Shown piece by piece: positions 58,425 to 64,000 of a stretch of DNA of 64,000 bases. Location of the stretch: positions 4,060,030 through 4,124,029 of the forward strand of contig JAQFVV010000055.1 of NCBI GenBank assembly GCA_028023455.1, in the 5' to 3' direction. A model generated the notes under the pieces. It saw only the letters and a program-made list of their open reading frames with translations, made no database searches and had not been told where the DNA came from. This DNA comes from Epiperipatus broadwayi (taxonomy: Eukaryota > Onychophora > Udeonychophora > Euonychophora > Peripatidae). Position numbers and translations under genes: made by a program. Positions within the stretch are counted from its first letter, which is position 1. Each line of letters starts with the position of its first letter.

Positions 58425-58840
58425 TCACATGATCATCATTCCTTATGTTTACACAAGCTATTTACACAGGGGCTAAACTCTCCATACAGTAGCGCCATCA
58501 GTGCAAGTCAGAGGAATCAATGGATGCAAGAAGGTTTGTATATAATAACTCTATCTAATACCTACTCATCCAATATCCCCAGACCAGTTTCCAGCTTGTG
58601 GCTTTCATCAGTGAGGATCCTTGGAACTGAGAACCCCACACCTAGATCTTAGTATACTAAGATCTAGATGAAGTGCTCTCAGATCCAAGGATGAAAGCCA
58701 CAAACTGGAAACTAGTCTGGGATATTGGATGAGTAGGCACTAGATAGGGATTTTTATGCACAAACTTTCTTGCATCCATTGATTACTCTGGTTTGCACTG
58801 ATGGCGCTACTGTATGAAGAGTTTAGACTCTGTATAAATA
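58425..58840. repeat. X-family palindrome
   Basis: Two X half-units meet at about 58654 (ATCTTAGTATACTAAGAT). The left arm carries a complete ribozyme block on the minus strand. In the right arm the block lacks the CTCACTG part. Outer ends show AAACTCTCCATACAGTAGCG and its inverse. Confidence 0.88.
58570..58624 (-). ncRNA. Hammerhead ribozyme, best X copy
   Basis: Minus strand: outer stem I CCAA/UUGG and inner UCCUCA/UGGGGA; CUGAUGA (plus 58605-58611); stem II AGC-CACAA-GCU; GAAA (plus 58588-58591); stem III ACUGGU; cleavage after GUC, between plus 58582 and 58581. The core is complete. The pair next to the core is A opposite G here. Confidence 0.6.
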
Positions 58841-58990
58841 AAGCAGCAACAATAATTAATTTAAGCGGCCTATGACTGTGGTGAACTTCACCAAAATGTG
58901 CATTTAGCTTCAGGTTATAAAGAAGAAAAAAAACCACTTCATTGAATTGACATAAATATGAAAATAATTTCAATCAATTAATACTTATAT

Positions 58991-59487
58991 TATTAATTGC
59001 ACATTACGCAAACAAGTGAAGCTCAATTTAGAATTATAAGGCTGGGTGTTTTCGGGAACCTTTAGATCCCATATTCATAGTCTATCTTAAGAGTGTTGGT
59101 TTGAGTTGTGATTTTTAACACTGAAAGTAAGACTATATTCCTCAAACACCAAAGAAACACGGGCCATACATTTGAGCCCACCGGAGCAAAGGCACTGTGC
59201 ACAGAGCGCAACAATACTAAGCACAAAATAAAGAAGAGTGCTTCATTGCAAATGACGACAATATAATAAACCGGAAGGAATCAAGCTTTTCCATCTCTAG
59301 AAAGTGGACTATATGAAGACATTGAATAAATTAGCATAAATGACTATCCGGTTTTTTAAAAATCACAACTCAAACCAACACTCCTAAGATAGGCTATGAC
59401 CATGGGATCTAAAGGTTCCCGAAAGTGCTCAGCCTTATAATTCTCTCTAAATTGAGCTTCACTTGTTTGTGTAATGCGCAATTAATA
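58991..59487. repeat. Palindrome with 127-bp arms and 240-bp spacer
   Basis: Arms 58991-59117 and 59357-59487 are close inverted copies with TAGATCCCAT, CAACTCAAACCAACACTC and GCTCAATTTAGA-type words. The spacer (59118-59356) is less AT-rich and has no frame. Likely a MITE-like element. No target duplication was identified. Confidence 0.85.
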
Positions 59488-59499
59488 ACTTACTATTCG

Positions 59500-62330
59500 A
59501 AGGTGAAGTATAAACAAGATTTTATTTTAATACTTATATTCTTTGAATTATATAATACTTAACTATTCATTTAATCATAAATTCTGTGACAAAAATGTTT
59601 TACATGATCCAGTAAAATCTAATAACATCTTTAGCTTTAAGTTTTGTTTCATATTTTCTCTAATTAGGCAATGTTGTTTTGTAGATTATATGCGTTTAGC
59701 GTTTCACAAAGAAAGTCCTAAATGCATCAGATGAAAAAGTGATCTTCAAATTGAATTTTACTGTTACAAATGCTGTAAGCTGCAGCGGATTGAAATAATC
59801 AAAAATTAAATAGTAAAATAATTTAGTATATTTGTGAGGATATTGTTCCTTGAAAAATTTATAACATTTATTTAGACAATATATATATATTGTAACCTGT
59901 ACAATCTACACCTATATCACCTTATACACATATAAATGCCCAGGCGCCAATTCTATACAAGATAGAATAAAATTTATAATTTAGGTTGCATCTCTAATTA
60001 TGGATAAGACTCTTATTACAGTTAGCTCAGTTGGGGATTATAGGGTCTCGTGGTCATCTAGAATGCGAATGGGCTGAGAGAAGCATTTATAAACAATAAT
60101 TATAATGTTTATTTAATTATACAATAAGTACTTACTTAAGTTATCAAAAGAAAGCAATTTGTGGATTAAATCAAGAATCATGATATGTTCAATTCTCCCA
60201 CCATCCCAGTACATGCTAGACCAATCACCCACTCATCTAATACGCTTGGGGATCACTGTAACAATAATCAATCTACAGACATTTGATTTAAATTTCACAG
60301 CTATACCAATGTTTATTTATGATGAAATAATCTCAGGGCTCTATTATATGAATAATAAGTCAATCCTATTATAAGATGATTATTAAGTAATGAGGACTAT
60401 TGTGAAACTGACAATTATTACAATGAAATAAAGAATAGACAATGATAGAGATCGGGTGCATTTTTATCACACATCATTATCTATTTTTGACAAGGTAAAA
60501 TCTATATCTTGGCATTATACAATATTTGGATCAATTAATTCAGTATTATTTAAATAAATGGCATATATTATTAAACTGATAAGTAATACAGTTTTAAATA
60601 AAGTAAAGGATCAATTAATTCAGTGTTATCTAGATAGATTGCATATACTATTAAAGTGATAAGTAAGACAATTAAAGTATGTTGAACGTATGTGTGTGTG
60701 GAAATGGTCAATCGAACGTATCTGATAAAATAATTCAGAGGGAATCTTACTTCAACAAACATTTATTACAAGACACATTCTTTTACAAACACATTGATGA
60801 TGATTTAACATTAATTTCACATTAACTACAAGCTTAACTAAATAATATTAGAATTACATAAATCCTATACACTTACTATTTGGAGGCTCTTCCTCTTATC
60901 TGTTATTTCAATAATATTTATAACTCTATTTATTAAATTATTAGTGACACAAAATAATTATATATTCACGTACCAATGTTTATATCATCTATTTTCATTC
61001 TGCGCTCTCAATGAACTAAGAAAACGGTATCAAATAACCAACCAATGCCATTGAAATTATTTCCGTATGCCTATAAATCTATACTTACTATATGAAATTA
61101 AGTAATAATTTTATTAAAATTAGCATTAAATAATGTAAAATTTTGTAATCCAATATTACATTCATACCGGTAGGTGAATTGCCAGTAATAATAATAAATA
61201 AAATAATGTGGGTGATATGATTTGACAAACTACTTAGAATTTACAATTTCAGCGATAGACTCCCTCCATATCTCTAAGTTTATCATATCTCCGAATGTGT
61301 GCGCATTTATAAATTTACAATCACAACGCATTTATTGATTATATTTTCTATTGGTTTACTTGCGGAATAAATAAACTTTACGATACGGATGGCACAATGA
61401 GCCAATCATTACATTATAAATTCGACTTCAAGTATATTACAGAAATATAAGTGGAATGAAGAGGGAGAGCAAAATGCTAACAAATAAATATTCGCATATG
61501 GGCGCATGAGGGTTAACGAAACTCCAGACACCAACTTAATTCATCAACATATTAACTACCAACTTTTCTGACCCAAATGGCGCAGAACCCAGCCAATTAC
61601 TCATAAATAAACAGGGCATCTACCACTTTACTTTAAGGAATATAACTATCACATCATATACTATCAAGCAAGGAAATATACCACCACCCACGACTCAATA
61701 GGTGAATAAATAAAAGAAGCGTTAGTTAATCCGAATAGCAAGATTATCCCTTCAATCACCTCTCCACTCAAAAGGTATCTAAGGCATTTCATATAGGACA
61801 AATCCACAATAGACAAACTCTTAAATTTTCACAATCTTTTTTTAACGCATAGCGCCAGCCGCAACCGATAGAAAAACAAGCAAGCATAAATCTAACTCTT
61901 ATAAAATAGCTTATGATAGCGACACACACGCGAACGTATGATCTTGTATGAAATATTTTTGAAATCACATCAGATAATAAAATGTTATATTAGCATTACT
62001 TAAATTATAAATGAATCTAATATCTATGAAAAATTATGAACATCGAATTTCAAACTAGCGTAAATACTATCAAGTAAGCCTGACCCTTCGGCAATACTGG
62101 CATAAATATTTTCATGTACCTATTTGTTATTACCAACTAATGAATAATGATAAAGCATGCAATTTGCACCAATAATATGAGCACGGGAATATATAACATT
62201 TTACATAATACAACAAAAGAAAATATTACTGGCTTGGTATAACTTATACCAAAATCTCCGAAACGTTCTAGAGGAGATAGGCATATAAATACATAATAAT
62301 AATAAACCAAATTAATATCAAACTAAACAT
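59500..62330. other. AT-rich unassigned DNA
   Basis: No gene recognised. It includes the 80-bp tandem duplication at 60528-60690. Frames at 59543, 60159 and 60571 lack domains. Confidence 0.45.
60528..60690. repeat. 80-bp tandem duplication
   Basis: GGATCAATTAATTCAGT begins units at 60528 and 60608, which differ at roughly one base in eight. Confidence 0.85.
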
Positions 62331-64000
62331 CATCATCATCATCAACCATTATCAATCCAATGCAGGATGAAGGTCTCTCCAAGTTTAATCCATCTTCTCC
62401 AATCTTTAGCTTCTCTTCTCCACAACATCCCTGCACATTTTATTTCATCCATCCATCTCACATGTGGTCTCTTTCTGGGTCTTTTACAATCTCTTGGAAT
62501 CCAGTTTAAAATTTCAATTGTCCATCTATTATCATCTCTTCTAGCAATATGTCCAGCCCAACTCCATTTCAATCTTTTAATTTTTTCAATAAGGTCTGTA
62601 ACACCTGTTTGTTGTCTTACCCATACATTGCGTTTTCGATCTCTTCTTGTTACTCCCAACATACATCTCTCCATACTCCTTTGAGTGGTCTGAAGTCTCT
62701 GTATTGCTCTTCTATTAAGTGTCCAAGTCTCAGATCCATAAGTAAGAACTGGTAAAACACATTTGTTAAAAACCATCCTTTTCAAACACATAGGCATATT
62801 TCCTTTTAGTATCAAGTTATTTCTACCAAAAGCACTCCAACCAAGTTTAATTCTATGATTAATTTCCTCCATTATGTTTCCATCTGTATTAATAATCTGA
62901 CCAAGGTATTTGTAACTGTTAACTTCTTCTAATTCTTCATAATCAATCTTTATTTTCATATTTTGAGCAAATCGATTAAACATTACTTTAGTCTTTTTAA
63001 CATTTATCTTTAGTCCTACTTTTCTACTTTCATCTGCTAACTCCTGCAACATTTCCTGCAGCTCTGAAGCATTATTTGCAAAAACAACTACATCATCTGC
63101 GAAATCTAAATGACTTAAATACTCTCCATTTACTTTCACTCCTTTAGTTTCCCATTTTAATCCACAAAATACTTCTTGCAGCACTGCTGTAAAGAGTTTT
63201 GGAGATATGGAGTCACCTTGTCTTACACCTTTCTCAATGTTGATTTTTCCAGTATCATTATGTAATCTAATTGTTGCTGTTGCATTTTTATAAATATTCT
63301 TTAAAATATGACAATATCCTGGATCTATACCTTGATGATCCAATGCTTTAATCACTGAAGAAATGTGTATAGAATCGAATGCCTTTTCATAATCTACAAA
63401 TCCAAAACATAATGACAACTCATATTCGTTTGTCCTTTCTATGACTTCTCTCAATACCTGGATATGATCTATTGTACTAAAACCACTTTTAAATCCAGCT
63501 TGTTCTCTTGGTTGGTGGAAATCCAAAGTTCTCTGTAGACGAGTTGTAATTATCTTGGTAAAAATTTTATATAAAACTGATAAAAGGCTGATAGGTCTGT
63601 AATTTCTAATATCTTCTTTATCACCTTTTTTAAATATTAATATTATTACTGCATTCTTCCAATCTTCTGGTACATCTTTATCATTTAGACATTTGGTATA
63701 TAACTTTGCTAAAATTGTTTCTATTTCTTCACCTGCTTCTTTTAATATATCAATTATAATTCCATCATTTCCTGGAGCCTTTCCTTTCTTCATACACTTA
63801 ATTGCATGTCTCACTTCTTCATTTAAAATTCTGGGCAATTCGGAAGATGTAATAGATATAGGAGGTACTTGTTCTTTATTACTATATAATTCTTGATAAA
63901 AATCTTCTACCAATTTCATGATGTCATCTCTCTTTTTAGTAATAATTCCATCTTTTTTTCTTATTGCAGATATAAATTTCCTACCAATACCAAAATGTTG
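62331..64000 (-). mobile_element. RTE-clade retrotransposon, runs off the window
   Basis: The 3' end on the minus strand is a very short UTR, TGGATTGATAATGG then TTGATGATGATGATG, directly after the stop codon, the usual RTE ending. The coding region is uninterrupted to the last base of the window. Five older relatives lie at 20060, 22040, 41940, 50331 and 54885. Confidence 0.95.
62342..64000 (-). CDS. RTE reverse transcriptase, intact but partial
   Basis: The frame stays open past the first Met (63919) to the window edge, giving at least 552 residues, so the true start lies outside. Numbering from that Met: GKAPGNDG near 47-53; NYRPISLLSVLYK 106-118; QAGFKSGF 140-147; FVDYEKAFD 174-182 with catalytic Asp176; RQGDSISPKLF 233-243; FADD 273-276 with catalytic Asp275 and Asp276; YKYLG 336-340; then LTYGSETW and the RTE C-terminus WAGHIARRDDNRW and RKRPHVRWMDEI. 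RTE proteins carry an N-terminal AP endonuclease, expected beyond the edge. It would nick chromosomal DNA and copy its RNA there. Lack of stops makes it the youngest RTE copy here. Confidence 0.95.
   Translation of the reverse strand, partial: QHFGIGRKFISAIRKKDGIITKKRDDIMKLVEDFYQELYSNKEQVPPISITSSELPRILNEEVRHAIKCMKKGKAPGNDGIIIDILKEAGEEIETILAKLYTKCLNDKDVPEDWKNAVIILIFKKGDKEDIRNYRPISLLSVLYKIFTKIITTRLQRTLDFHQPREQAGFKSGFSTIDHIQVLREVIERTNEYELSLCFGFVDYEKAFDSIHISSVIKALDHQGIDPGYCHILKNIYKNATATIRLHNDTGKINIEKGVRQGDSISPKLFTAVLQEVFCGLKWETKGVKVNGEYLSHLDFADDVVVFANNASELQEMLQELADESRKVGLKINVKKTKVMFNRFAQNMKIKIDYEELEEVNSYKYLGQIINTDGNIMEEINHRIKLGWSAFGRNNLILKGNMPMCLKRMVFNKCVLPVLTYGSETWTLNRRAIQRLQTTQRSMERCMLGVTRRDRKRNVWVRQQTGVTDLIEKIKRLKWSWAGHIARRDDNRWTIEILNWIPRDCKRPRKRPHVRWMDEIKCAGMLWRREAKDWRRWIKLGETFILHWIDNG

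Noticed and set aside
58398-58652. 84-codon frame as a gene
   Set aside because: It lies wholly in an X-family palindrome and runs antisense through the ribozyme block; it is a shadow of the repeat.
60010-60080. Possible tRNA (AGCTCAGTTGGGG near 60022)
   Set aside because: Only a D-arm-like word is present. No B box or closing stems follow at the right spacing.
62260-62285. CCGAAACGTTC word as another hammerhead
   Set aside because: No CUGANGA box or stem II hairpin precedes it.
62367-62755. Plus-strand frames opposite the RTE
   Set aside because: They are antisense shadows of the intact reverse transcriptase frame.

Overview
This window comes from an AT-rich animal nuclear genome, probably an invertebrate. 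It contains RTE-type and other APE-type non-LTR retrotransposons, hAT transposons with ZBED5/SCAND3-like transposase, tRNA-derived SINEs, minisatellites and many palindromic repeats, with no sign of operons, prokaryotic genes or organellar genes. The sequence does not resolve the phylum. I found no convincing host gene. The recognisable protein-coding sequence belongs to mobile elements.

Layout. 1-5.5 kb: a palindromic repeat, a short hAT element with perfect target duplication, a tandem repeat carrying a hammerhead-like ribozyme, a truncated hAT transposase copy and a 22-bp minisatellite inside about 1.8 kb of its decayed relatives. 5.5-12 kb: AT-rich DNA with one LINE 3' end. 12-15 kb: an X-family repeat, then a nest of foldback elements whose inner palindrome carries the best hammerhead ribozyme in the window. 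15-20 kb: a dispersed repeat, two SINEs and unassigned DNA. 20-24 kb: two decayed RTE copies and ribozyme-bearing repeats. 24-30.4 kb: many X-family copies and a hAT transposase relic. 30.4-37.8 kb: a 5'-truncated LINE with 13-bp target duplications, then a ~100-bp minisatellite (Y) split by a 2.8-kb LINE, then a minus-strand SINE. 38-46 kb: X, Y, hAT and ribozyme repeats. 46-54 kb: tandem duplications and a 1.8-kb imperfect palindrome. 54-59.5 kb: a nearly full-length decayed RTE inside an inverted-repeat element, an X palindrome and another palindrome. 62.3-64 kb: an RTE copy with an undamaged reading frame that runs off the window.

Main discovery. Several repeat families with different bodies (called F, V1, V2 and X here) share a short conserved block with the order and pairing of a type I hammerhead ribozyme: stem I strand, CUGANGA, stem II hairpin, GAAA, a very short self-complementary stem III, U-H cleavage site, then the other stem I strand. 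X and V1 are arranged partly in tandem (periods about 437 and 362 bp). This is the architecture of the small non-autonomous metazoan elements known as retrozymes, which are copied through self-cleaved and circular RNA. Hammerhead retrozymes are known as a class; several coexisting families in one 64-kb window, with stem II covariation and copies folded head-to-head, look worth following up. No Penelope-like partner was seen here. The intact RTE is the only visible candidate for a locally encoded reverse transcriptase, and linking it to these repeats is speculation.
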